Notes under the pieces: model-generated
Databases searched by the model: none
What the model was told of the DNA's origin: nothing
What the model saw: the letters and a program-made list of their open reading frames with translations, nothing else
Assembly (NCBI RefSeq): GCF_030689645.1
Contig: NZ_JAUYFU010000099.1
Coordinates: 1-54,583, forward strand
DNA length: 54,583 bases
DNA from: Humidesulfovibrio sp.
GTDB taxonomy: Bacteria; Desulfobacterota; Desulfovibrionia; Desulfovibrionales; Desulfovibrionaceae
Direction: 5' to 3'
Shown here: positions 28,201-35,320 of the stretch, in pieces
Numbering within the stretch: position 1 is the first letter of the stretch
Layout of the letters: the number at the start of each line of letters is the position of its first letter
Program-made: the position numbers and the translations under genes

Positions 28201-28313
28201 TTGTCCGGGCTTTTCTCCAACTGGAGCAGATTGGGCTCGATGGTCTCCAGATGCTCCTTGGCTTCCACAAAGAAGTCAGTGAGGATTTCTGGATCAAGGT
28301 AATCCTGGCTCAT
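25263..28313 (-). CDS. cheA: Chemotaxis histidine kinase CheA, three Hpt modules
   Basis: Cytoplasmic histidine kinase of 1016 residues, longer than a classical CheA (about 650). Hpt1 spans about 5-115 with H50 in MHSLKGASGFLG; Hpt2 about 203-315 with H248 in YFHNIKGNSGIIG. A third Hpt-like module (about 405-505) has T446 where the histidine should be (LTTLQNSCGYMG). A Pro/Ala/Lys-rich linker follows (about 510-610), then P3 dimerisation, the HATPase domain (N738 in HLIRNSLDHG, EDDGRGID, GRGVGMDVV) and a CheW-like P5 at the C-terminus. No separate P2 CheY-binding domain is recognised. It is the last gene of the operon, 84 bases after cheY, and ends at a terminator. Confidence 0.94.
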   Translation of the reverse strand: MSQDYLDPEILTDFFVEAKEHLETIEPNLLQLEKSPDNLGLLNEIFRPMHSLKGASGFLGLHKINGLAHKAENILDELRQGAMGVNSGIMDIILAATDALRTMVENLETTGQEGDVDTSGIIARIENALAGEYATSPADASDAPSIEPEPLVELGPEPVAETYADLVDEASVPLAGPLTIRWQNVVYEPSPDFDATPYVLTTVGEGHLNDFLEEARDLVGNLNQGLLELEKNPDGSSELVNDIFRYFHNIKGNSGIIGYRELNALTHEAETLLNRVRKGEMHTSRGTIDLLLAVVDLIEELLSRIDLESGKATPKDIIMMAAVLQATTEAGELSVPPQYLPVLAPEFEGLASPVASLGQSESEVLVTEDVSWEADPETASAPESEIAAPAAPVASAPPSSDFDPEDVSIFEDTALHQHKSLDMAIEMLRKDPDQRDLIDGLFRSLTTLQNSCGYMGLADVKGYAERTAGLVDQARKSGVGFELMLDILSQEISILKDMVLAALARIKGESPTGAASAPATEQQPAPAPEPTPSTKPMAASAPKPEPAPRVEAKPQPEAPKVEAAKPVPDPKPAPKAEAPKPAPAPKPAVVTPAPPTAAQAAFEAGQAPPQKGATTIRVDHEKLDHLMNLIGELIINRNRYSMIARALAEGQDNVPDVAQQLTETTYAMARISDDLQDTIMKVRMVPVHTVFSRFPRLVRDLSRKSGKQVELITEGEETELDKSVGEEIGDPLVHLIRNSLDHGLEPEDERVASGKNPKGNVWLRAYHKGNSVAIEVEDDGRGIDPEKMRQVGVKKGLVTAEEAKLLDDRQAIDLIFAPGFSSAEKITDVSGRGVGMDVVKTNIKNLKGNIQINSEVGRGTRFTLTLPLTLAIIDALMVQVGKDVYAIPLDAVSETTKIEVERLSEVNHRKALTLRGEVLGIIELSELLDLPPNPVEREILPVVIIHDNDRRLGIVVDRLLERQEIVIKPLGQYLNTFEIRGISGATIMGDGSVVLILDPHEVYRLATATTKQGTLD

Positions 28314-28397
28314 TCAGTTACCTGCCTGCTCTCGTGTTTCCGCCGCCCGACAACCATCATGCGGGGTGGATAAAACCAGATCCCGCGCACTGCGGAA

Positions 28398-28766
28398 TCA
28401 CCCCAAAAGCATTTTGACGTTTCGTACCATCTTTTCGGGCTGTGCGGGCTTGACCATGTAAAGGTTCGCACCCAGGGTCAGCCCGGTTTCAATGTCCTTG
28501 TCCTGGCCTTCGGTGGAAAGGACGATGATCGGTATATCCCGATAGGCCTCTTGCTCGCGGACGTTCTTGATGAAGGTGAACCCATCCATGCGCGGCATGT
28601 TCACGTCGCTCACGATGAGATCCACCTGTTCCGCAGCGTAGAGCTTTTCCAGGCCGTCGAGCCCATCCTCAGCTGTGGTGACCTTGAAGCCTTCCTTCTT
28701 CATGATGAAGGCGACAAGATTCCTTACAGTCTTAGAATCGTCCACAATCAGAATATGTTTAGGCAT
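28398..28766 (-). CDS. cheY: CheY-like response regulator
   Basis: Single receiver domain of 122 residues. Phospho-acceptor D54 (IVSDVNMPRMDG), acidic pair D9/D10 (ILIVDDSKTVRN), the switch residues in IIVLSTEGQ and the lysine in MVKPAQP are all present, so it should be phosphorylated by CheA. It may act on the flagellar switch or as a phosphate sink; the sequence cannot decide. A strong GGGGGAAGG precedes the ATG. Its start overlaps the end of the CheW-like gene by eight bases. Confidence 0.93.
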   Translation of the reverse strand: MPKHILIVDDSKTVRNLVAFIMKKEGFKVTTAEDGLDGLEKLYAAEQVDLIVSDVNMPRMDGFTFIKNVREQEAYRDIPIIVLSTEGQDKDIETGLTLGANLYMVKPAQPEKMVRNVKMLLG

Positions 28767-29442
28767 GCGTCCTTCCCCCTTGCAGCACTACCTGGACTAG
28801 GTTGTCGATGGACAGGATACTGATGAGCTTTTCGCCAGACTTATAGAGCCCCATGAGCAGGTGTGCGCTGACGCCGATGTTACCTTCTACGTTCCACTCG
28901 AGATCGTCCCCGCCGGCCTTGTACATCGTGGAAACTGCGCCGATCATGAGCCCGATCTGAAGGCCCCGATGGCGGCAAACGACGATGAAGCGGTCATCCT
29001 GCTCACCTGGAATGCCGAGCAGCGTGCGCAAACTCACCAGCGGCGTCACCCGTCCGCGCAGGTTGATGATCCCAGCAATGCAGGCGGGAGCCGTGGGCAG
29101 CTTCGTCGGTTTGACGTAGCGAATGACCTCCTGGATTACCGTAATGGGCAGCGCATATTCACGCTCCAGAAGCGAAAAGCTCACCAATCGGATTTCCAAC
29201 TGGCTGCGCATCTTCTCGTCGGAGTGCTCTTCAGCAGAGCCGCCAGATTCGGTGCCGACGATGCCGGACACCACGTCCTCGCTGCGGGGATCAAGCCGTG
29301 CGGCCTGGGCCAGAACCTTCTCGCGCTCGGCGCCAAGGTACTTGTCCAGGAAGGCCTGCTCCGCGCTTGTGAGGGCACGGCCCGCGTCGTCTACGTCCGG
29401 CAGGCGGACATCATCGACGAAATATTGCTCAGGCGTTTTCAT
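28759..29442 (-). CDS. cheW: CheW-like adaptor with N-terminal extension
   Basis: Protein of 227 residues. A CheW domain occupies about 82-227 (EIRLVSFSLLEREYALPIT, GIINLRGRVTPLVSLRTLLG, GEKLISILSIDNLVQ), coupling receptors to CheA. An 80-residue acidic N-terminal extension (SAEQAFLDKYLGAEREKVL, ESGGSAEEHSDEK) is absent from ordinary CheW. Its gene overlaps the ParA-type gene by 14 bases. In vibrios a ParA-like ATPase (ParC) works with a protein ending in a CheW-like domain (ParP) to place chemosensory arrays at the pole, so a ParP-like role is possible. It is the only CheW in the window besides the CheA C-terminus. Confidence 0.9.
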   Translation of the reverse strand: MKTPEQYFVDDVRLPDVDDAGRALTSAEQAFLDKYLGAEREKVLAQAARLDPRSEDVVSGIVGTESGGSAEEHSDEKMRSQLEIRLVSFSLLEREYALPITVIQEVIRYVKPTKLPTAPACIAGIINLRGRVTPLVSLRTLLGIPGEQDDRFIVVCRHRGLQIGLMIGAVSTMYKAGGDDLEWNVEGNIGVSAHLLMGLYKSGEKLISILSIDNLVQVVLQGGRTHA

Positions 29443-30208
29443 GTGCGTCTATCTCTTTTGCCAGTTGCATGTATTCCACAGCTCCACGAGCCCTCGGGTC
29501 CACCTCAAAAATAACCTTGCCACCTGCGCTCGATTCCCGAAATTTGGTGTCAAAATGAATCACGGTCTCAAAAACCCGTTCGCCCAGCTTGTCGCGCATA
29601 AGGCGCAAAATGCGCCGACATGCCGCAGTGCGCTGATCATACATGGTGGCAAGGGCCATGTAGCGCACGCTTCGGGGCAGCACCCGATTGAGAAGCCGGA
29701 TGGTGTCAAATAACAATCGTATCCCGTACAAGGCCAGAAAATCCGTCTGTATGGGGATGAGCACCATGTCAGAGGCCACGATGGCGTTGACCAACAAAAT
29801 CCCCACATGCGGCGGGCAGTCCACAAGCACGTAGTCGTAGTCCTCGCGCCTGTCTGCCAAAACGTCCGTGAGGATGAGCCCTTTATTCCGCCGCTCCTTG
29901 AGGTCCACCTCCAACTCTGAGAGCCGAATGTGGCCAGGAACAAAATCAAACCCGCTGGAAAGCCCTGTTTTCAGGATCCTCGTAAAGAGCGCGCCGTCCG
30001 CAGTCTCTGCTTGGAAAAGATCGTACGCTGTGGCCTCAAGGGTCTCCGGAAAAAAAGATAGGTGTACCGAGGCGTTGGCATGGGGGTCAAGGTCGATGAC
30101 CAGCACCCGCTTGTTCAACCGAGCCAGGGCGGCCGCCAGATTCAGCGCTGTGGTGGTCTTGCCCACCCCGCCCTTCTGGTTCGCAATGGCGATGACCCTC
30201 GTACTCAA
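29429..30208 (-). CDS. ParA/Soj family ATPase in chemosensory operon
   Basis: Deviant Walker ATPase of 259 residues: NQKGGVGKTTTALNLA (K12 and K17), VLVIDLDPHANAS, YVLVDCPPHVG. It is of the Soj/MinD group, but the setting between cheR and cheW, with no parB or origin nearby, points to positioning of chemosensory arrays (ParC or PpfA type) rather than chromosome segregation. The most likely start is TTG at 30208; the ribosome site before it is weak. It lies 45 bases after cheR and overlaps the CheW-like gene. Confidence 0.88.
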   Translation of the reverse strand: MSTRVIAIANQKGGVGKTTTALNLAAALARLNKRVLVIDLDPHANASVHLSFFPETLEATAYDLFQAETADGALFTRILKTGLSSGFDFVPGHIRLSELEVDLKERRNKGLILTDVLADRREDYDYVLVDCPPHVGILLVNAIVASDMVLIPIQTDFLALYGIRLLFDTIRLLNRVLPRSVRYMALATMYDQRTAACRRILRLMRDKLGERVFETVIHFDTKFRESSAGGKVIFEVDPRARGAVEYMQLAKEIDAHENA

Positions 30209-30253
30209 AAAATCACCCGAACCGTTGGCCGTACGAACCCGTTCTCCGGCGCA

Positions 30254-31132
30254 TCAGGCCTCCTTCTTATACATAATGGCCCCTGGATAGTGGATGGGCT
30301 TGAAGGAGCGCGTGATGTTGTGCAGAGACTCAGAGTGCCCGATAAGCAAGTAGCCGCTCGGCATAAGGTTGTCGTAGAAGGCCCCAATGACCTTGCGCTT
30401 CATCTCATCGTCAAAGTAAATGATGACGTTTCGGCAGAGCACTATTTGCGAACGCTCCACCCGTTTGAGGGCCACGCGGTCGGAAAGGTTAAGCTGTCCA
30501 AAGGAGATAAGACGCTTGAGCTCGGGCTTTACACGAAAGTTTTCGCCATCTTTCTCAAAATAACGGGCGACTATCTCCTTGGGCGTAGTGCGCAGGGTGT
30601 ACTCATTGTATATGCCCTTGCGCGCTGTTTCAAGCACGCGCTCCGAAAGATCGCTGGCGGTGATGCGCACGTCCCAGGCCGGAAGTTCGCCCCGAAGCAC
30701 CTCGGCCACTATGATGGCGATGGTGTATGGCTCTTCACCTGTGGAACAGCCAGCAGACCAAATCCTGAGCCGCTTGTCGCCTTTCTTTTTCAGCTCGGCG
30801 ATGACCTCGGCCAGGATGTTCTCTTGGAACACCTTCAACTGCGGGGGATTGCGGTAGAAACTGGTCTCGTTGGTTGTGATGACCTCGAAAAGCTTCGTGA
30901 GCTCGGTCTTCTTGTTGGAGTCGTATTGGAGATAGTGGTAGTATTCTCCAAAATTCTTCAAACTCAGCAGCTTCAAGCGGTTAGCAAGACGATTCTCAAC
31001 GAGATACTTCCGGTTATCAGCAACATAGATGCCACATTGAGCATAGATGAAGTCACGAAGCTGAACGAATTCGGCGTCGCTGATCTTCAGCTCTGCCCCG
31101 ACGGCCCCAGATGGAGAAAAAAGCGCAGCCAT
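30254..31132 (-). CDS. cheR: Chemotaxis protein methyltransferase CheR
   Basis: SAM-dependent methyltransferase of 292 residues that methylates glutamates of chemoreceptors. An N-terminal helical domain (about 15-90: YIYAQCGIYV-like DFIYAQCGIYVADNRKYLV, TTNETSFYRNP) precedes the Rossmann methyltransferase with the SAM motif LRIWSAGCSTGEEPYTIAI and the late IVLCRNVIIYFDDE. Length is usual for CheR. Its ATG abuts the stop of the HEAT-repeat gene (TAAATG), so translation is probably coupled. Receptors are not encoded here. Confidence 0.94.
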   Translation of the reverse strand: MAALFSPSGAVGAELKISDAEFVQLRDFIYAQCGIYVADNRKYLVENRLANRLKLLSLKNFGEYYHYLQYDSNKKTELTKLFEVITTNETSFYRNPPQLKVFQENILAEVIAELKKKGDKRLRIWSAGCSTGEEPYTIAIIVAEVLRGELPAWDVRITASDLSERVLETARKGIYNEYTLRTTPKEIVARYFEKDGENFRVKPELKRLISFGQLNLSDRVALKRVERSQIVLCRNVIIYFDDEMKRKVIGAFYDNLMPSGYLLIGHSESLHNITRSFKPIHYPGAIMYKKEA

Positions 31133-33061
31133 TTACAGTTCCCTTTCCTGTTCTTCCTGAATCCTGGAGATGGCGGCTTCGGCGGCCTCCATCAACTCGT
31201 AGTCCTCGCTGTTCGAGATGGACAGCAGGGCCTGGAAAGCAGCGGTGCCGCCAATGCTGCCAAGACATTCAATGGCCCGGATGGCGACCAGCTTGTTCTG
31301 GTACTCCAGAAGGTTCATAACCCCAGGAATGGATTCCACCACACGGTGCTGGCCCAGCACCTCAAGGGCGCGCACCTTCACCCAGTCATCGTCGTCGTTC
31401 AAAGCGTGCAACAAATGGGGGACAAGCTGCTGCGAAAAGCACTTGCCCATAATCTCGACCACTGTTTGGCGCACATCGCGATTCTCATCCAGCAGGCGCG
31501 GAGCAAGCAGCTCAACCCACACGTCATTTTGATAACAAAGGGAGCTGATGGCCTCCAGCGCATGCTTGCGGATGTCTGGGCTGGCGTCCTCAAGAGCGGT
31601 TTTGAGTAGTTCAAGGTTGGCGGCTGCATCAATGCGGCCCAAGGCGTATACAGCCATAAGGCGCTTGACCTGATCCTCCCCCGAAAACAACGCCTTAAAA
31701 CGCTCCTGCATCTCTGCGCCACCAATGGCCACGCAGGCGTCCAGGGCGGCTTCCTTAACGTCGTCGTACTGGTGGTCCAAGAGGTCGAAGAGTGCTTCAG
31801 CGGCAGGAGGATGCTTCAGCTTCTGCCCAAGGAAATTGGCGGCGGACTTCAGCACCTTGCCATCGTTGTGCTTGTGCAAAAGATCCATGAAGAAATCGAC
31901 GCTGCCCGGTCCGGCGATGCGCGCAAGAACGACCACGATGGCGCGCTGCACCGTGATGTAGCCTTGCCAAAAGGAGTTGACCAGAACGTTCTCCACCTCG
32001 GGATCGGAGATGCGCGCGAGGGTTTCGACGGCCAGCAATGCGCTGTGAACGTCATCATTGCGAAGCGCATTCTTCAGAACCGCAGTGACCCCCATCTGGG
32101 AAAGGCTTGCGAGAATGCTGTCCAGACGGTCCTGGTCCTTGCCCGGATCAAGCTTCAGGGCGATGGCGAAAACACCGGCTGCGGCATCGTCGCCGCCCAT
32201 AACCGCCAAACCGAGTATGGCGGCGTCCTGAACCTCTTCTTCTTCGTCCTCAAGTGCCACAAGAAGATAGTCGCGAAAGTTCTCACGCGCGTCTTTGGGC
32301 AGCAGGTTTACCAGCTTGGCGCCAAGGATCTTTACGATGGCTTTGACGATTTTATTACGAAGGGCCGTGGGCGATGACTCCATGCGGCTGAGCAGAAGCG
32401 AAACGGCCTTGACGTTGCCCATTTCACCCAGAGCGTCGATAATCATGGAGACCACAAGCTCAGAAGAGTGGCTCATGGCCTTGACCATGGCGTCAACGGA
32501 ACTGGAGTGGCGAATTTTCGCCAAGGCCTCGATGACCGAGTACTGAACCCACTCCTCGTCGCGCATGGCCTGATTCAGGCACTTGGCGGCCTCGGGCAGC
32601 CCAAGGCTGCCCAAGCTCACAGCGGCCTGATAGCGCACGTTGACCTCGGGGTCCTTCAAGAGGGCCTCGCACAAAGGCGCAACAGCCATGACATTGCCTG
32701 CGGAGCCCAAAATATCTGTGGCGAAGATGCGGATATCCACATCTTCCTCCTTCAAAAGCGGGATAATGGACTGGAGCTCCTGACTGCCCAAGGTACGCAG
32801 TATGTCCATGGCCCCATTGCGCACGGGGGCTTCATCAGAGCTCAACAGCGGTATGACTCCAGTAACGGCCTCTTTGCCGCCAATCTTCCGGAGCGCATTA
32901 TCTGCGGACTCCTGAACACCAATATTGCTGCTCTTGAGCATCCCCACAAGAAAGGGCACCGCGTCTTCACAATGCTCTTCGCCGGCCAGATAGGCCCCCT
33001 CGCGCAGCACATCCGTCTCGGCACTTTTGAGCATCGCCAGGATTTCTTTGCAGTCTGTCAT
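31133..33061 (-). CDS. HEAT-repeat scaffold protein in che operon
   Basis: Soluble protein of 642 residues built almost wholly from HEAT-type helical repeats of 30-40 residues, recognisable by repeated units such as DVRQTVVEIMGK, PDIRKHALEAISSL, EWVQYSVIEALAKI and VNVRYQAAVSLGSLG. There is no signal peptide, membrane segment or catalytic motif. Such alpha-solenoids act as protein-binding scaffolds; PBS lyase-type HEAT proteins are the nearest look-alike. It lies between cheB (74-base gap) and cheR (abutting), so it probably interacts with chemosensory proteins. ATG 33061 with GGAGGGG nine bases upstream was chosen over TTG 33091. Confidence 0.85.
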   Translation of the reverse strand: MTDCKEILAMLKSAETDVLREGAYLAGEEHCEDAVPFLVGMLKSSNIGVQESADNALRKIGGKEAVTGVIPLLSSDEAPVRNGAMDILRTLGSQELQSIIPLLKEEDVDIRIFATDILGSAGNVMAVAPLCEALLKDPEVNVRYQAAVSLGSLGLPEAAKCLNQAMRDEEWVQYSVIEALAKIRHSSSVDAMVKAMSHSSELVVSMIIDALGEMGNVKAVSLLLSRMESSPTALRNKIVKAIVKILGAKLVNLLPKDARENFRDYLLVALEDEEEEVQDAAILGLAVMGGDDAAAGVFAIALKLDPGKDQDRLDSILASLSQMGVTAVLKNALRNDDVHSALLAVETLARISDPEVENVLVNSFWQGYITVQRAIVVVLARIAGPGSVDFFMDLLHKHNDGKVLKSAANFLGQKLKHPPAAEALFDLLDHQYDDVKEAALDACVAIGGAEMQERFKALFSGEDQVKRLMAVYALGRIDAAANLELLKTALEDASPDIRKHALEAISSLCYQNDVWVELLAPRLLDENRDVRQTVVEIMGKCFSQQLVPHLLHALNDDDDWVKVRALEVLGQHRVVESIPGVMNLLEYQNKLVAIRAIECLGSIGGTAAFQALLSISNSEDYELMEAAEAAISRIQEEQEREL

Positions 33062-33135
33062 CGGCTTGAACCCCTCCAGGGTCTTGTCCAACCAGTGGTA
33101 ACGGCAGGCATTCCATCCGCCGCGCTCCGCGCAGC

Positions 33136-34242
33136 TTACAAATACAGGTTATTCATGATGGCTTGGGCCATTTCATCAATATCCACAATCTCGTCTGAAA
33201 GTCCAGCGTCAACGATTGCTTTAGGCATTCCATACACAACACAGCTGGCGTCGCTTTGCGCCAAAGCACGGCCCCCCTTCAACTTAAGAGCGCGGATGCC
33301 TTCCATACCGTCATTGCCCATGCCGGTGAGGATAACGCCCAGGGCGCGTCGGCCCACGGCTTCTGCGGCGCTGGTGATGAGCACGTTGGCTGAAGGCTTG
33401 TACAAAGCGCTGACAGGCTCGGCGCTGATCTCCAAATCAACACGGCTCACCATCTGCTTCAGCAGCAGGTGCTTGCCGCCGGGGGCGATGAAGGCGCAGC
33501 CGGGCTTAAGCCTATCTCCGGGCTCCGCCTCCTTCACGCTGATCTTGCACAACCCGTCCAATCGTTTGGCGAAGGGACCGGTGAAAGCCTGCGGCATATG
33601 CTGGGCGATGATGATGCTGGCGGGAAAGTCGGCGGGAAGTGCCGAAAGCACCTTCTGCACAGCAGGTGGTCCGCCAGTGGAAACGCCGATCACGACCACG
33701 TCTCGCTTGGCGGATCCGTTGGGGGTTACCATGGCGGCCGTCGTGCCGTTGCTGGCGGGCCTGGCGATGGCGCGAGCCGCAAGGGGAGTGGTGACCGGCG
33801 CAGTTGGCCGCGCTATGCTTGCCGCACGCGGGCGAGTATGCATGAGCTTGCGCGAAGCAACGATCTTTACCTTGGAGATGAGGCTGGCCTCGATCTTGAC
33901 AATATCGAGAGAGACCTTGGAGAGCTGCTTGGGGATGAAGTCAACGGCGCCGAGCTCCAAGGCCTTGAGGGTAGCTTCTGCGCCCTCGTTGGTGAGGGAG
34001 CTCACCATGAGAACGGGCCTGGGCATCTCCATCATTATGTGGCGCAAAGTCGTGAGGCCGTCCATCCGGGGCATCTCGATATCCAGAGTGACGACGTCCG
34101 GGTTGTGCTTGCGTATGAGCTCAAGCCCCTCCACGCCATCACGAGCCGTGGCCACCACGTCGATCTCCGGGTCCTTTGCCAGCATGGTGCTGATGGCCTT
34201 GCGCATGAACGCAGAGTCGTCGACAACTACAACCTTGATCAC
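33136..34242 (-). CDS. cheB: Chemotaxis methylesterase CheB
   Basis: Response regulator and glutamate methylesterase/amidase of 368 residues that removes methyl groups from receptors. Receiver domain about 1-120: VVVVDDSAFMRK, phospho-acceptor D54 in LDIEMPRMDG. The linker is about 135-165. The esterase domain has the catalytic triad signatures GVSTGGPPAV (Ser), AQHMPQAFT (His) and GMGNDGMEG (Asp). It starts with GTG at 34242, preceded by AAGGAG. It is the first gene of the che operon; no CheD is present. Confidence 0.95.
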   Translation of the reverse strand: MIKVVVVDDSAFMRKAISTMLAKDPEIDVVATARDGVEGLELIRKHNPDVVTLDIEMPRMDGLTTLRHIMMEMPRPVLMVSSLTNEGAEATLKALELGAVDFIPKQLSKVSLDIVKIEASLISKVKIVASRKLMHTRPRAASIARPTAPVTTPLAARAIARPASNGTTAAMVTPNGSAKRDVVVIGVSTGGPPAVQKVLSALPADFPASIIIAQHMPQAFTGPFAKRLDGLCKISVKEAEPGDRLKPGCAFIAPGGKHLLLKQMVSRVDLEISAEPVSALYKPSANVLITSAAEAVGRRALGVILTGMGNDGMEGIRALKLKGGRALAQSDASCVVYGMPKAIVDAGLSDEIVDIDEMAQAIMNNLYL

Positions 34243-34396
34243 AAAACACTCCTTTACATGATGAACAGGGACGTTAAAAAAAGTCCGACTTCATCGTACC
34301 AAACCTAAGTGAGATTCGCATATTTTCTTATAGTTGTCCAACCAGAAGGACTTGCGCGGGAGTTCCCCCTAAATGGGACAAGGACTACTCAAACGC

Positions 34397-34425
34397 TTGC
34401 CTTTTATTTTCGATTCAGCTAAAAG
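34397..34425 (+). promoter_or_regulatory. Promoter of tRNA-Pro
   Basis: TTGCCT (34397-34402), 17-base spacer, TAAAAG (34420-34425), with the tRNA starting 16 bases after the -10. It resembles the tRNA-Met promoter in this window. Confidence 0.6.
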
Positions 34426-34440
34426 CCGACGTCTCAACAA

Positions 34441-34517
34441 CGGGATGTGGCTCAGTCTGGTAGAGCGCCGCGTTCGGGACGCGGAGACCGGAGGTTCAAA
34501 TCCTCTCATCCCGACCA
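34441..34517 (+). tRNA. tRNA-Pro (CGG)
   Basis: A 77-nucleotide cloverleaf with a seven-base acceptor stem (CGGGATG pairing with CATCCCG), discriminator A and an encoded CCA. The anticodon arm CCGCG-TTCGGGA-CGCGG gives anticodon CGG, reading the proline codon CCG, which fits a GC-rich genome. The T arm GAGGTTCAAATCCTC is normal. It has its own promoter and terminator, so it is a single-gene unit between cheB and the phosphatase. Confidence 0.95.
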
Positions 34518-34526
34518 GTACATGAT

Positions 34527-34559
34527 AAGGGCTTACGGCGTAAACCGTAAGCCCTTTTT
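34527..34559 (+). terminator. Terminator after tRNA-Pro
   Basis: Perfect 12-base stem AAGGGCTTACGG / CCGTAAGCCCTT with a six-base loop and a T run, starting nine bases after the tRNA. Confidence 0.9.
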
Positions 34560-34663
34560 CGTTTCACTGCATTGCCTGTCGACAAAACACAGCGCGCCCC
34601 CCTGACGAGAGTTTCGACTTCATCCCACTCGACAGACCGGACAGGTTGATCCTACACTACCGC

Positions 34664-35320
34664 ATGACCACAGTGCTGTTGCTCCGCCACGGAGAGATCA
34701 CCCAATCCAGCCCACGGCGGTTCGTGGGGCAAAGCGACCTGCCGCTCACGGACCGGGGCCGCCGCCAAGCCGTCAGCTGGTCCGAGCCCCTGTCCGGACT
34801 ACCGCTGGTCGGAGCTTGGTGCTCCAGTCTTTCGCGTTGTCGCGAGACGGCGGAACTGGCTCTGTCCAAACAGCCGATCCAGGCATTGCCCCTGGACGGC
34901 CTGCGCGAAATCAGCCTAGGAAAATGGGAAGGGTTAAGCGAGGCTGAGGTACGCCAGCGTTATCCTGGCGAGTTCGAGCGACGTGGATCAGACCTTGCCA
35001 ACGTGGCCCCAGCCGGAGGTGAAAGCTTCGCACAAGCCCAGCGCCGCGCCTGGATCGCCCTCAGCGGCATACTCGCGCAGACCGCCGGGCTGAACAACGC
35101 CCTGGCGCTGGTGGTGGCCCATGCCGGCATCAACCGGGCCCTCATCTGCCAAGCCCTCGGCCTGCCCCTAAGCAATATCTTCAGCATAGGGCAGGACTAC
35201 GCGGGCCTAAGCGCCCTTGAGTTCTCCACGCCCACTCCCCTTCTGCGCGCCCTAAACTTCCCGCCTATGCCTGCAGCAGAACTAGCAACCTTGCTCTCTC
35301 ACACAAAGGTGCCTTGCTGA
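34664..35320 (+). CDS. Histidine phosphatase family protein
   Basis: Phosphoglycerate mutase-like phosphatase of 218 residues. LLLRHGEIT holds the catalytic histidine, SSLSRCRETAE the arginine, and VVAHAGINRALI the second histidine. The sequence is close in feel to CobC/alpha-ribazole phosphatase and to general broad-range phosphatases. It overlaps the next gene (a nucleotidyltransferase-HD fusion) as TGATG, which argues for a shared pathway, perhaps cofactor metabolism. ATG 34664 immediately before the TTVLLLRHGE strand was chosen over TTG 34646; neither has a strong ribosome site. Confidence 0.83.
   Translation: MTTVLLLRHGEITQSSPRRFVGQSDLPLTDRGRRQAVSWSEPLSGLPLVGAWCSSLSRCRETAELALSKQPIQALPLDGLREISLGKWEGLSEAEVRQRYPGEFERRGSDLANVAPAGGESFAQAQRRAWIALSGILAQTAGLNNALALVVAHAGINRALICQALGLPLSNIFSIGQDYAGLSALEFSTPTPLLRALNFPPMPAAELATLLSHTKVPC

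Noticed and set aside
25263-28313. Pro/Ala/Lys repeats in cheA linker as a tandem repeat element
   Set aside because: The repeats are in frame and fit a flexible linker; no DNA-level repeat unit stands out.
30062-31609. Plus-strand frame of 515 residues
   Set aside because: Antisense to parA, cheR and the HEAT gene.
32468-34261. Plus-strand frame of 597 residues
   Set aside because: Antisense to cheB and the HEAT gene; the product has no recognisable fold and is rich in Thr, Ser, Arg, as such shadows are.
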